A DNA stretch of 24,895 bases from an uncultured Eubacteriales bacterium (GCA_900546875.1 URET01000017.1:1-24895), one strand, 5' to 3'. Shown: positions 15,601 to 24,119, numbered from the stretch's first letter. The notes: a model not told the origin generated them from the letters alone. Numbers and translations are program-made.

Positions 15601-16080
15601 ATGGAAAAACAGATATTTCGGAAAAAAAGCATTGAAAGAGTATCTTCGCCGGAGCAGCTGAATGATTACATACGCGTATCTAATCCTTCAGTCTGGATGA
15701 CGCTCGCGGCAATAATAGTGCTGCTGGTAGGCGTATGCGTGTGGGGCGTGCTCGGCCGTCTGGAAACAAAGGTAAATGCGGCCGCTCTCGCTGAAGATGG
15801 CTTGATAGTCTGTTACGTAAAAGAGGCGGATGCCGGAAAAATCGAAAACGGTATGCTTGTACGTATCGGAGGGAAGGAGTTCACGGTCGAAGATATTTCA
15901 GAAACTCCCGTTGCTGTCGTACAAGGAGAGAAATTCAGCGAATATCTGTTGCATGTCGGTAATCTGCAGGCAGGCGAGTGGGTATACGAGGTCATATTGG
16001 ACGGGAATCTTACGGACGGAATTTACTCTGCGGAGATCGTGGTGGACAGTGTTTCGCCTTTGTCTTTTATTTTAAATTGA
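15601..16080 (+). CDS. Short HlyD-like export adaptor, NHLM type
   Basis: The N-terminus has the pattern seen in secretion proteins of NHLM bacteriocin export systems: a basic start, then SIERVSSPEQLNDYIRVSNP, then one membrane segment at about residues 31-52 (WMTLAAIIVLLVGVCVWG). The rest is extracytoplasmic beta-rich sequence. At 159 residues it is much shorter than typical HlyD adaptors (250 or more) and has no coiled-coil hairpin, as expected where no outer membrane must be spanned. The gene starts the export operon and lies 10 bases before the C39 exporter. The AGGAGG is a long 17 bases from the ATG, with GAGAG nearer. Confidence 0.75.
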   Translation: MEKQIFRKKSIERVSSPEQLNDYIRVSNPSVWMTLAAIIVLLVGVCVWGVLGRLETKVNAAALAEDGLIVCYVKEADAGKIENGMLVRIGGKEFTVEDISETPVAVVQGEKFSEYLLHVGNLQAGEWVYEVILDGNLTDGIYSAEIVVDSVSPLSFILN

Positions 16081-16090
16081 GGCGGCGCAT

Positions 16091-18277
16091 ATGAAGACGG
16101 ATAAAAAAATAAAAATCAAAACGCCTTTGACAAAAGGTGTAGCCAAGGTCCCTATCGTTATGCAAATGGAGGCATTGGAATGCGGGGCGGCGTCGCTGAC
16201 AATGATACTTGCTTATTACGGGAGATGGGTGCCTTTGGAACAGATACGCGCAGATTGCGGAGTTTCGCGTGACGGTTCAAACGCCAAGAATGTACTCAAG
16301 GCGGCGCGGAGTTACGGGCTAATCGCCAAGGGATACCGGTATGAACCCGAGGATCTGAAAAAAAACGGAAAATTCCCGTGTATAATACACTGGAATTTCA
16401 ATCATTTTCTTGTGCTAAACGGTTTCAAGGGGAACAAGGCATATCTGAATGATCCTGCAAAAGGGAATTACGCGGTTTCAATGGATACCTTTGACAAGTC
16501 TTTTACGGGTGTATGTCTTATGTTTGAACCGGGTGAAGATTTTCAGCCGGGCGGCAAACCCAAGAGTATGGCAACGTTTGCGAGAAAAAGGCTTGTCGGG
16601 GCGAAAACAGCGGTCATTTTCGTAGTGCTTACTACAGTTATAGCATCATTGATCGGGATAATACAGCCTGCTTTTTCACGTATTTTCATGGACCGGCTTC
16701 TGACAGGAGAAAATATCGAGTGGTTTTATCCGTTTTTGGGCGCACTGGCATTGATGGCGGTAATTCAGCTGGTCATGGAATGGATACAATCTGTATGGTC
16801 GCTGCGAATCAACGGAAAGATGTCGGTGACGGGCAGTGCTTCTTTCATGTGGAAGGTACTTCGTATGCCGATGGAGTTTTTTTCTCAGCGTATGGCGGGA
16901 GATATCCAGCAGAGGCAGGCTTCCAACGCAAGTATAGCAGGATCTCTGGTCAATACCTTTGCTCCGCTCATTCTTGATGCGATAATGATGGTATTTTATC
17001 TTGTCGTTATGATACGATACAGCTGGATATTGACGTTAGTCGGGATCGCTTCGATATTCGTCAATATGATCGTGGCGCAGGTGATATCAAGGAAGAGGGT
17101 CAATATTACCCGTGTGCAGATGCGTGACGCAGGTAAGCTTGCAGGCGCTTCGGTAGCGGGGATAGAGATGATCGAAACGATAAAAGCAAGCGGAGCTGAA
17201 AACGGATATTTTGAAAAGTGGGCAGGGTATCAGGCAAGCGTAAATACGCAGAAGGTCAAATATGCTCGTCTGAATCAATATTTCGGACTGATACCGGCTT
17301 TTATTTCGGGATTTACGGATACGGTTGTTCTGATAATCGGCGTATGGCTGACCATGCAGGGGGAATTTACGATAGGTATGGTCATGGCTTTTCAGGGTTT
17401 TTTAGGTGCGTTTACATCTCCCGCCGAGAAATTCATTTCAGCCGGGCAGACTTTGCAGGAGATGCGTACGGAAATGGAGAGAGTGGAAGACGTTATGGAA
17501 TATCCTGCCGACGTGGAATTTCAGGAGGAGGAGGAAGAAGATCCTTCGTTTGACAAGCTGAGCGGGCTGGTGGAACTCAAAAATGTTACGTTCGGATATT
17601 CCAGACTTGCAGAGCCGCTTATTGAAGATTTCAGTCTTACACTCAAACCGGGCAGCAGAGTGGCATTTGTAGGATCGTCCGGATGCGGGAAGTCCACGTT
17701 ATCCAAGCTGATATCCGGATTATATAAGCCTTGGAGCGGAGAAATATTATTTGACGGGAAACCGATATCTGCCATTGATCGCAGCGTATTCACAGGATCA
17801 TTGGCTGTCGTGGATCAGGATATAATACTTTTTGAAGACACGATAGCAAACAATATCAAAATGTGGGACACGTCAATAGAGGATTTTGAAATGATAATGG
17901 CGGCGCGCGACGCAAAACTTCATGAGGATATCATGCAGCGCGAAGGCGGGTACCAATACAAAATCACCGAAGGCGGCAAAGATTTTTCCGGCGGACAAAG
18001 ACAGAGAATGGAAATCTCGCGCGTGTTGGCACAGGATCCGACGATCATCATAATGGACGAGGCAACGAGTGCTCTTGACGCAAAAACGGAATACGAAGTA
18101 GTTAATTCCATAAAGGAGAGGGGCATCACATGTATCGTTGTGGCGCACAGACTGTCTACCGTGCGGGATTGTGATGAGATCATAGTAATGGATAACGGGA
18201 AGGTAATAGAACGCGGGACGCATGATCAGCTTTACAGTCAGGGCGGAGCGTATGCAAAACTTGTTTCCAACGATTAA
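16091..18277 (+). CDS. NHLM-type ABC exporter with C39 leader peptidase
   Basis: This 728-residue protein both removes leaders and exports peptides. The N-terminal C39 peptidase (about 17-150) has its Cys in MEALECGAASL (C31), His in NFNHFLVLNG (H105) and Asp in YLNDPAKG (D121), so the catalytic triad is present. A six-helix membrane domain spans roughly 170-460, then the ATPase: Walker A GSSGCGKS at about 528, signature FSGGQRQR, Walker B IIIMDEATSALD and H-loop VAHRLSTV. C39 peptidases cut after Gly-Gly, matching the AGGG of the two downstream precursors. An acidic patch (EEEEEED) links the membrane and ATPase domains. The gene is followed nine bases later by a second exporter. Confidence 0.95.
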   Translation: MKTDKKIKIKTPLTKGVAKVPIVMQMEALECGAASLTMILAYYGRWVPLEQIRADCGVSRDGSNAKNVLKAARSYGLIAKGYRYEPEDLKKNGKFPCIIHWNFNHFLVLNGFKGNKAYLNDPAKGNYAVSMDTFDKSFTGVCLMFEPGEDFQPGGKPKSMATFARKRLVGAKTAVIFVVLTTVIASLIGIIQPAFSRIFMDRLLTGENIEWFYPFLGALALMAVIQLVMEWIQSVWSLRINGKMSVTGSASFMWKVLRMPMEFFSQRMAGDIQQRQASNASIAGSLVNTFAPLILDAIMMVFYLVVMIRYSWILTLVGIASIFVNMIVAQVISRKRVNITRVQMRDAGKLAGASVAGIEMIETIKASGAENGYFEKWAGYQASVNTQKVKYARLNQYFGLIPAFISGFTDTVVLIIGVWLTMQGEFTIGMVMAFQGFLGAFTSPAEKFISAGQTLQEMRTEMERVEDVMEYPADVEFQEEEEEDPSFDKLSGLVELKNVTFGYSRLAEPLIEDFSLTLKPGSRVAFVGSSGCGKSTLSKLISGLYKPWSGEILFDGKPISAIDRSVFTGSLAVVDQDIILFEDTIANNIKMWDTSIEDFEMIMAARDAKLHEDIMQREGGYQYKITEGGKDFSGGQRQRMEISRVLAQDPTIIIMDEATSALDAKTEYEVVNSIKERGITCIVVAHRLSTVRDCDEIIVMDNGKVIERGTHDQLYSQGGAYAKLVSND

Positions 18278-18286
18278 GGAGAGCAT

Positions 18287-20497
18287 ATGGGTTGGTTTGA
18301 CGAACAAATAAAACAAAGAAAGCAAAACGATGACGATATGTTTGCGGAAGCTTTTTCGGGCATAGCTCATGCGGTCACCGGGACGAAGATTGCGGGGATA
18401 AACAACGAAGCTCAAAGGACCAAGAACGCCGTAGATGAGATACTGCATTATTATCATGTGAAGTCGATCGAAGTGCCCGATTCTGTAAGGGAGATAAACG
18501 AGCGTTTGGAATACCTGTTGCGGCCGTACGGAATTATGCGTCGCACGGTGAAGCTTGAAAAAGGGTGGTATAAAGAGGCAGTTGGTGCAATGCTGGCGGT
18601 AAAGAAAAAGGACGGGTCGGCAGTGGCATTGATACCTTCCGGATTTTCGGGGTACAGTTATTTTGATGAAGAAACAGGAAAGCGTGTTCGAGTAGGCAGA
18701 AAAACGCAGCTGTTATTTGAAGACGAAGCGATTGCATTTTACGCATCTTTTCCGCTGAAGAAGATAGGAATGAAGGATCTGGCGATGCATATAGTCAAAT
18801 CTCTGTCGGTAGCGGACTTTGTATTGGTTGCGCTGGCAACGCTTGCGGTAACACTTATCGGACTGCTTACACCCGAGCTGACTAATCTGTTGTTTTCGGA
18901 AGTTCTGGACAGCGGGAGTTTAAGGCTTTTATTGGCGATAGCGGTTTTCATGATATGCGTGACATTCAGTTCGCTTCTTATAAGCGGAGTGAAAGCTCTT
19001 CTGACAGCGCGTATCAATACAAAGATGGGGCTGTCGGTACAGGCGGCAACGATGATGCGTATTTTATCTCTTCCGGCTGATTTTTTCAAGAAATACAGTG
19101 CCGGAGACCTTGCCTCGAGATCGAACAGCGTGCAAGCGCTTTGCAATATGCTTGTTTCGGCGGTGCTTTCCACGGGATTGACGTCGATATTTTCGCTGAT
19201 ATATATAGGACAGATATTTGCTTATGCTCCTGCTTTGGTAGTACCGGCGCTTTTGGTGATATTTGCGACCATTGCGGTTTCGGTGATCACGACGTTCGTA
19301 CAACTGAGCGTAAGCAGGAAACAAATGAAGCTGGGGGCTGAAGAGAGCGGACTTACATATGCTCTTATATCGGGAGTACAGAAGATAAAGCTTGCGGGGG
19401 CGGAAAAGAGGGCTTTTGCAAAATGGGGAAATCATTATGCCATGATGGCGCGTCTGGATTATAATCCTCCGGCATTTCTGAAGCTTAATTCCGTTATAAC
19501 TTCTGCTATAACGCTGACGGGAACGATTGCGATGTATTATTTTGCGGTAAGAAGCAGTATCAGCGTAGCCGATTATTACGCTTTCAGCGTTGCATACGGA
19601 ATGGTATCCGGAGCGTTCATGTCTTTGGCAAGCATAGCTTTGACTGTTGCAAATATCAAGCCTGTTTACGAAATGATAAAACCCATACTTGACGCGCTTC
19701 CGGAAGTCTCCGAGGGAAAACGCGTTATCGAACGTCTTTCGGGAGGAATCGAGCTGAATAATGTAAGTTTCCGTTATAACGACGATATGCCGCCCGTAGT
19801 AGACAATCTGTCTCTGAAAATACATCCCGGACAGTATGTGGCGCTGGTAGGAGCGACAGGGTGCGGAAAATCCACGCTGATGCGTCTGATGTTAGGCTTT
19901 GAAACGCCGCAAAAGGGGGCTATATATTACGACGGGAAAGATCTTTCAACCATTGATCTGAAATCGTTGCGGAGGCGAATAGGAGTTGTCATGCAGAACG
20001 GGAAGCTGTTTTCCGGAGACGTATTTTCCAATATAACCATTTCCGCACCGTGGCTTACGTTGAATGACGCATGGGAGGCGGCGGAGCTTGCAGGTATAGC
20101 CGATGATATAAGGCGCATGCCGATGGGAATGAACACGATTATTTCGGAAGGTTCGGGCGGAGTATCCGGAGGTCAGCGGCAAAGGCTCCTGATTGCACGT
20201 GCGATCGCTCCTAAGCCGAAGATTCTGATGTTCGATGAGGCTACGAGTGCACTTGATAATCTTACTCAGAAAAGAGTTTCGGAAAGTCTTGATAAATTGA
20301 AGTGTACGCGTATCGTGATCGCGCACAGACTTTCGACGATAAGGCGATGCGACCGTATTTTATATTTGGAGGGCGGAAAAATAATTGAGGACGGCAATTA
20401 TGACGAATTGATAGCCAAAAACGGGAAATTTGCCGAACTTGTGGCGCGTCAGAGGCTGGACGACACGGAGTATATCGGGAAAACTACTCTTTTTTAA
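18287..20497 (+). CDS. NHLM-type ABC exporter without peptidase
   Basis: This 736-residue exporter is the usual partner of the C39 exporter in NHLM systems, where the two probably form a heterodimer (inference from family). The N-terminal 150 residues are not a C39 domain; they form the cytoplasmic region typical of the second NHLM exporter (SGFSGYSYFDEETGKRVRV). A membrane domain follows at about 175-450, then Walker A GATGCGKS at about 522, signature VSGGQRQR, Walker B ILMFDEATSALD and IAHRLSTI. All ATPase motifs are intact. A strong AAGGAG precedes the ATG. It is followed within 100 bases by the first precursor gene. Confidence 0.93.
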   Translation: MGWFDEQIKQRKQNDDDMFAEAFSGIAHAVTGTKIAGINNEAQRTKNAVDEILHYYHVKSIEVPDSVREINERLEYLLRPYGIMRRTVKLEKGWYKEAVGAMLAVKKKDGSAVALIPSGFSGYSYFDEETGKRVRVGRKTQLLFEDEAIAFYASFPLKKIGMKDLAMHIVKSLSVADFVLVALATLAVTLIGLLTPELTNLLFSEVLDSGSLRLLLAIAVFMICVTFSSLLISGVKALLTARINTKMGLSVQAATMMRILSLPADFFKKYSAGDLASRSNSVQALCNMLVSAVLSTGLTSIFSLIYIGQIFAYAPALVVPALLVIFATIAVSVITTFVQLSVSRKQMKLGAEESGLTYALISGVQKIKLAGAEKRAFAKWGNHYAMMARLDYNPPAFLKLNSVITSAITLTGTIAMYYFAVRSSISVADYYAFSVAYGMVSGAFMSLASIALTVANIKPVYEMIKPILDALPEVSEGKRVIERLSGGIELNNVSFRYNDDMPPVVDNLSLKIHPGQYVALVGATGCGKSTLMRLMLGFETPQKGAIYYDGKDLSTIDLKSLRRRIGVVMQNGKLFSGDVFSNITISAPWLTLNDAWEAAELAGIADDIRRMPMGMNTIISEGSGGVSGGQRQRLLIARAIAPKPKILMFDEATSALDNLTQKRVSESLDKLKCTRIVIAHRLSTIRRCDRILYLEGGKIIEDGNYDELIAKNGKFAELVARQRLDDTEYIGKTTLF

Positions 20498-20588
20498 AAA
20501 GTTTTATAAAAAGACTGGACATATGAATATTTCGTGCGTATTATTAAACGCAAACAATTTGAAACAAAATAAAATCTGGAGGATACAT

Positions 20589-20969
20589 ATGGAAATGAAC
20601 AATGAGCTTCTTGAAAGAGCGAGAAAAGTAAAAAGCGCTGAGGAACTCATGGCGCTTGCAAAAGAAAACGGTATGGAGCTGAGCGAAGAGAGCGCGGCGG
20701 CTTATTTTGAGGAGATGCATAAGAGCGGTGAGCTATCCGACGATGAGCTTGACAACGTGGCGGGAGGCGGATGCCACAGCAAAGACGGCAGATTAGTTGT
20801 AACGATCCGATATAGTTGTGAAAACTTTATTTGCAAACACTGCGGCAGGGCAGATTCGCCGAATCATAAGCATTGGCTTGAACCGATATCTCCCGGGTGC
20901 GATATATGTAAATTTTGTTCTTGGGAAAAGGGCTTGTGGCTGTGCAATCATCCTGCCAACATGAAATAA
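20589..20969 (+). CDS. RiPP precursor 1, Nif11-like leader with Cys-rich core
   Basis: This 126-residue precursor has a Nif11-like leader (about 1-61) with helices rich in Glu and Lys, then the typical ELSDDELDNVAGGG cleavage end. The predicted core runs from C62 to the C-terminus (65 residues). It holds eight Cys, including YSCENFICKHCG and GCDICKFCSWEKG, and closes LCNHPANMK. The paired Cys and several His look zinc-finger-like, but in this setting they are more likely modified or crosslinked. I chose the ATG at 20589 because CTGGAGGA lies just upstream; the frame is open back to 20430 but that part is the tail of the exporter gene in another frame. A paralogue follows at 21017. Confidence 0.9.
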   Translation: MEMNNELLERARKVKSAEELMALAKENGMELSEESAAAYFEEMHKSGELSDDELDNVAGGGCHSKDGRLVVTIRYSCENFICKHCGRADSPNHKHWLEPISPGCDICKFCSWEKGLWLCNHPANMK

Positions 20970-21016
20970 AATGTCTGTATGATATAAAATAAAATTTTTG
21001 TGAGGAGAAGTAAAAC

Positions 21017-21352
21017 ATGGATCACAAGGAAATGTTTGAAAAGGCAAAAGAAGCAAAGAGCGTAGAGGAGCTCATGTCGCTTGCAAAAGAAAACGGTATG
21101 GAGCTCAGCAAGGAGAGCGCGACGGCTTATTTTGAGGAGATGCATAAGAGCGGCGAGCTTTCCGACGAGGAGCTTGACAACGTGGCGGGAGGCGGATGCC
21201 ACAGCAAGGACGGCAGACTGATCGTTTCCGAGTTTTACAGCTGCGAATACGGCGTTTTTTTGAAAGTTTTTGATTGCTCTTGTGTTTCATGCAAATATTC
21301 TTCTTATGAAAAGGGCTTGCGGCTGTGCAATCATCCGGCAAATACCAAATAG
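21017..21352 (+). CDS. RiPP precursor 2, Nif11-like leader with Cys-rich core
   Basis: This 111-residue paralogue of precursor 1 has a near-identical leader ending ELSDEELDNVAGGG at residue 60 and a shorter core of 51 residues with six Cys (CHSKDGRL, YSCE, DCSCVSCKYSS, LCNHPANTK). The two cores share both ends but differ in length and Cys content in the middle. GAGGAG precedes the ATG. The genes are 47 bases apart, and their upstream regions share AAAATAAAAT, so they probably arose by tandem duplication. The second core lacks the CKHCG pair and has Ser where the first has Cys (CKYSS versus CKFCS). Confidence 0.9.
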   Translation: MDHKEMFEKAKEAKSVEELMSLAKENGMELSKESATAYFEEMHKSGELSDEELDNVAGGGCHSKDGRLIVSEFYSCEYGVFLKVFDCSCVSCKYSSYEKGLRLCNHPANTK

Positions 21353-21545
21353 AGAAAAAGACAGCATAACGAAACGGTTAACCGACCGAAGCGCACAGAT
21401 ACATAACGGAACAGGACCGGAAGTGTATTCAAGCGACGTAAACTGAATTTGAAGTATTTGCTTATCTGTGAAAAGCAATTAAGTATCCTAAGCCCTTACG
21501 CGCGTACAGGAATTCGGAACAATTTGCCGGGCTTTATAAATGCGC

Positions 21546-21685
21546 CGGCCCTGAAAACGGCGAAAGTATTTGCGGCTTACGGGCTGAACGGCGTTATCAT
21601 ACAACGGTTTTCGTCGGACTCCGGTAAAAGCGCTTTCCGCTTAAGCTGACGGCCCTGAAAACGGCGAAAGTATCTGCGGCTAACG
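21546..21685 (+). repeat. Imperfect 36-bp direct repeat, 104 bases apart
   Basis: A unit beginning CGGCCCTGAAAACGGCGAAA and ending in ACGG occurs at 21546-21581 and 21650-21685 with two mismatches. The function is unknown; it may be a duplicated regulatory site or a decayed coding duplication. Confidence 0.8.
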
Positions 21686-21928
21686 GATAGATATTTGCGG
21701 AAAAGACATAGGTATCAAGGACAAGTCTGTCCAAACCGTTGCATGACGATGAAGGTTGCAGGCTGTTTTCAGTTTGCGGAGGACAGGATCACAATATCTC
21801 TTTTGTGCGGCGAAAAGCAAGTTGTGCGTGAAAAGCGGTCGTGCACCTTGACTTTGCGGGCGAGGTGTCAAGTTGCAGGACGATCCCGTGGAGCGAGATG
21901 TCGAAGGATATTGAAAGCAAAGTAAATC

Positions 21929-21988
21929 CGGCGTACAGAAGTATAAAAGCATACATCTGTACGCCGTCGCTCACAGAACGCCGTTTTT
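21929..21988 (+). promoter_or_regulatory. Hairpin with alternative pairing before the maturase gene
   Basis: CGGCGTACAG (21929-21938) pairs perfectly with CTGTACGCCG (21957-21966). A second ACGCCG (21978-21983), directly followed by five Ts, can pair with the same 5' arm CGGCGT, giving a weaker terminator-like fold. The two folds exclude each other, as in an attenuator, but this could also be chance. Confidence 0.4.
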
Positions 21989-22029
21989 GGAGGAAATAAA
22001 AGGGTCAACAGGTTTTTCAGAGGCGAATC

Positions 22030-23421
22030 ATGAAATATATACTTAATCCGAATATTGCTTTGCGCAGTTGGAGGTTAGTGCCCTGCGCTTATTATATAAA
22101 GCATCGAAGGGACGCTTGCGGTCTTTCTCGCGAAGAATTCGATCTTCTTTGCCGGTGTGACGGCCTGCATGAATTGGAAGAAAGCGCACTTTTGCGTAAA
22201 TTCACCGATTCTGGTATGGTACGTCCTTGTGCAGGCGGGGAAAAGCTCGGGGAGTGGCAAAAGCCGAGATTTTGTGATAATCGTTATTTTCCGTCCATGA
22301 GCTGGATGCTTACGGGGAAATGCAATTACAATTGTCTGCATTGTTTCAACGCCGCCGATAATGCGCCTTTAATGAGTGAATTTACTTTAGAAGAGGCAGA
22401 AAGACTTATAGAGGAAGCGGAAAAATGCGGGATAAACGCCATTACCGTAACGGGAGGCGAGCCCATGTTGCACAAGGATTTTTTCGATATCATAGAAAGC
22501 ATTTATGCTCACGGTATGTATGTCCGCGAGCTCAATACGAACGGTTTTTTTCTCAACGAAAGCTCTTTAGAGAAGCTGAAATCAATCGACGGGGATATCC
22601 GGATCAAGATATCTTTTGACGGTTTCGGGCATCATGACTGGCTCCGCAACCGTAAGGGGGCAGAGGAGAATGCGCTTCGCGCCATCCGGCTCAGCAAGGA
22701 ATACGGCTTCTTTACGCAAGTGCAGACAAATGTGCATCGCAGAAATAAAGACGCAATATTGTATACGGCGGAACAGATGGACGCTGTCGGTGTGGAGCAT
22801 ATGCGCATTATCCGCACGACAGAAGCGCCTCGTTGGCTGCAGAATGCAGACGGAGCGACCCTTGGAATCGGTGAGTATTACGATACAATGTTTGAATTTT
22901 TGCGTGCTTATATAAAAGAACGACACAAAATGAGCGTTGACATCTGGCAGGTAGTACAAGTATATCCCGAGATCAGAAGTTACCGGGCGCGGCCCGTGGA
23001 ATGTTCTGAGGGAGAATACAGAGACAGTATACCGGTCTGCCGCGGTAACCGGGCAATGGTGGCAGTAGACGCAAACGGAGATGTTGTGCCCTGTCATCAG
23101 CTTTCTGGATATTATGCGAGTCACGGGCTTTATATAGGGAATGTAAAAAAGGAGGGCTTACAGTCACTTTTGCAGGCGGGGAAGTATATCGACGAGGTAT
23201 GTGCAAATCTGGGGCAACTCAAGGCGGCCAATAAAAAGTGCGCTTCGTGCAGATATTTCAGATATTGTGCAGGCGGATGCCGAGCGATAGCACTTGCTTT
23301 TACGAATGACAAGTTTGGCGCGGACCTGTCAAAATGCGAATTTTTCAAAGAGGGTTATTACGATAAGTTAGTTGAAACAATGGGAGATTGGCAGAACCTT
23401 GCGCCGATTTTCCTGAAATAG
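22030..23421 (+). CDS. Radical SAM/SPASM peptide maturase
   Basis: This 463-residue enzyme probably modifies the Cys-rich precursors. An N-terminal domain of about 75 residues (starting KYILNPNIALRSWRLVP) may bind the leader. The radical SAM cluster motif is CNYNCLHC (C98, C102, C105), with GGEPM after it. The SPASM domain has C337 and C355, then C404-x2-C407-x5-C413-x3-C417 and C436, the full seven-Cys pattern for two auxiliary Fe-S clusters. Enzymes of this class build thioether or carbon crosslinks in peptides such as SCIFF; the exact reaction here is unknown. AGAGG lies seven bases before the ATG. The small acidic gene follows after seven bases. Confidence 0.93.
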   Translation: MKYILNPNIALRSWRLVPCAYYIKHRRDACGLSREEFDLLCRCDGLHELEESALLRKFTDSGMVRPCAGGEKLGEWQKPRFCDNRYFPSMSWMLTGKCNYNCLHCFNAADNAPLMSEFTLEEAERLIEEAEKCGINAITVTGGEPMLHKDFFDIIESIYAHGMYVRELNTNGFFLNESSLEKLKSIDGDIRIKISFDGFGHHDWLRNRKGAEENALRAIRLSKEYGFFTQVQTNVHRRNKDAILYTAEQMDAVGVEHMRIIRTTEAPRWLQNADGATLGIGEYYDTMFEFLRAYIKERHKMSVDIWQVVQVYPEIRSYRARPVECSEGEYRDSIPVCRGNRAMVAVDANGDVVPCHQLSGYYASHGLYIGNVKKEGLQSLLQAGKYIDEVCANLGQLKAANKKCASCRYFRYCAGGCRAIALAFTNDKFGADLSKCEFFKEGYYDKLVETMGDWQNLAPIFLK

Positions 23422-23428
23422 GTAAGAT

Positions 23429-23626
23429 ATGAAAGATACATTGCGGAAACTGTTCGATTATCAGCGCTTTGCGGGAAACAAACGGCTCGGAGTGCTTATA
23501 GACCGTGCTGAATTTTTGCATGCCGAGTCGCTTTCAGATGACGATCTCGAATATGTATGCGCAGCCGGAGATATCGACGCGGAAAGGATCGGCAAAGAAG
23601 ATGAAGAGCACAATGGCAGCAAGTGA
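23429..23626 (+). CDS. Small acidic protein with leader-like motif
   Basis: This 65-residue protein starts MKDTLRKLFDYQRFAGNKRL and contains SLSDDDLEYVCAAGD. The latter resembles the end of a Nif11 leader but lacks the Gly-Gly and leaves only an acidic tail of about 17 residues. It begins seven bases after the maturase stop and overlaps the sigma-factor start, so it is co-transcribed with both. I do not know its function. It could be a partner of the sigma factor, a leader-recognition accessory or a third precursor of unusual type. Confidence 0.7.
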   Translation: MKDTLRKLFDYQRFAGNKRLGVLIDRAEFLHAESLSDDDLEYVCAAGDIDAERIGKEDEEHNGSK

Positions 23627-24119
23627 ATACACAATGGAACACATATATATGGAATACAAAAGCAAGGTATTACGTTATGTGCGCCTTAAGATCTCCGATT
23701 TGCAGGATGCAGAGGATGTTTGTTCTACTGTGTTTATGAAGATACAGATAGGGCTGCCGCTTTATGACAGTACGAAATCTTCGCTTTCCACGTGGATCTA
23801 TTCTGTAGCGCACAACGCAGTCATTGATTTTTACAGACGTACTCGTCCGGCAGAACAGCTGGACGAGAAAATCGTGTGTTCTGAGGACGGATTCGAGGAT
23901 GTGTATAATAACGAGACGCTCAATGAGCTTGCCGCGGCATTGGAAAATCTGCCCCGGCGCGAAAGTGATGTGATAATACTGCATTATTATTCGGGAAAAA
24001 CACTTAAGGAGATCGCGGAGATGATGAAAATGTCTTATTCAAACATGAAACTATTGCATCAGAAGGCTCTTGTCCGCCTTAAAAAGGAACTGCAATTCAA
24101 TTTTCAGTCCGAATTGTAG
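23601..24119 (+). CDS. ECF-type RNA polymerase sigma factor
   Basis: This protein of about 172 residues has sigma region 2 (YKSKVLRYVRLKISDLQDAEDV, then LSTWIYSVAHNAVIDFYRR) and region 4 (LPRRESDVIILHYYSG, then LKEIAEMMKMSYSNMKLLHQKALVRLKKEL), with no region 1 or 3, as in extracytoplasmic-function sigma factors. I chose ATG 23601, which has AAGGA 12 bases upstream; ATG 23613 (168 residues) is also possible, and the frame is open further back only through the preceding gene. It overlaps the small acidic gene by 26 bases. No anti-sigma factor follows. It probably controls this RiPP cluster, but no target promoter is evident. Confidence 0.88.
   Translation: MKSTMAASEYTMEHIYMEYKSKVLRYVRLKISDLQDAEDVCSTVFMKIQIGLPLYDSTKSSLSTWIYSVAHNAVIDFYRRTRPAEQLDEKIVCSEDGFEDVYNNETLNELAAALENLPRRESDVIILHYYSGKTLKEIAEMMKMSYSNMKLLHQKALVRLKKELQFNFQSEL

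Larger units (their letters stand above)
21353..22029 (+). other. Long untranslated region before the maturase, no gene
   Basis: No supported gene lies in these 677 bases. They hold a 36-bp direct repeat (see separate entry) and a strong hairpin close to the radical SAM gene. Short open frames here have no ribosome sites or recognisable content, and there is no third Nif11 leader in any plus-strand frame I read. Confidence 0.5.

Noticed and set aside
15453..15635. Plus-strand 60-codon frame before the adaptor gene
   Set aside because: Low-complexity Asp/Lys/Gly content, no ribosome site, and overlap with the better-supported adaptor start.
20774..20940. Cys/His pairs of precursor 1 read as a zinc-finger protein
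   Set aside because: The Nif11 leader, AGGG cut site, paralogue and neighbouring maturase and C39 exporter fit a RiPP precursor better; metal binding by the mature core is not excluded.
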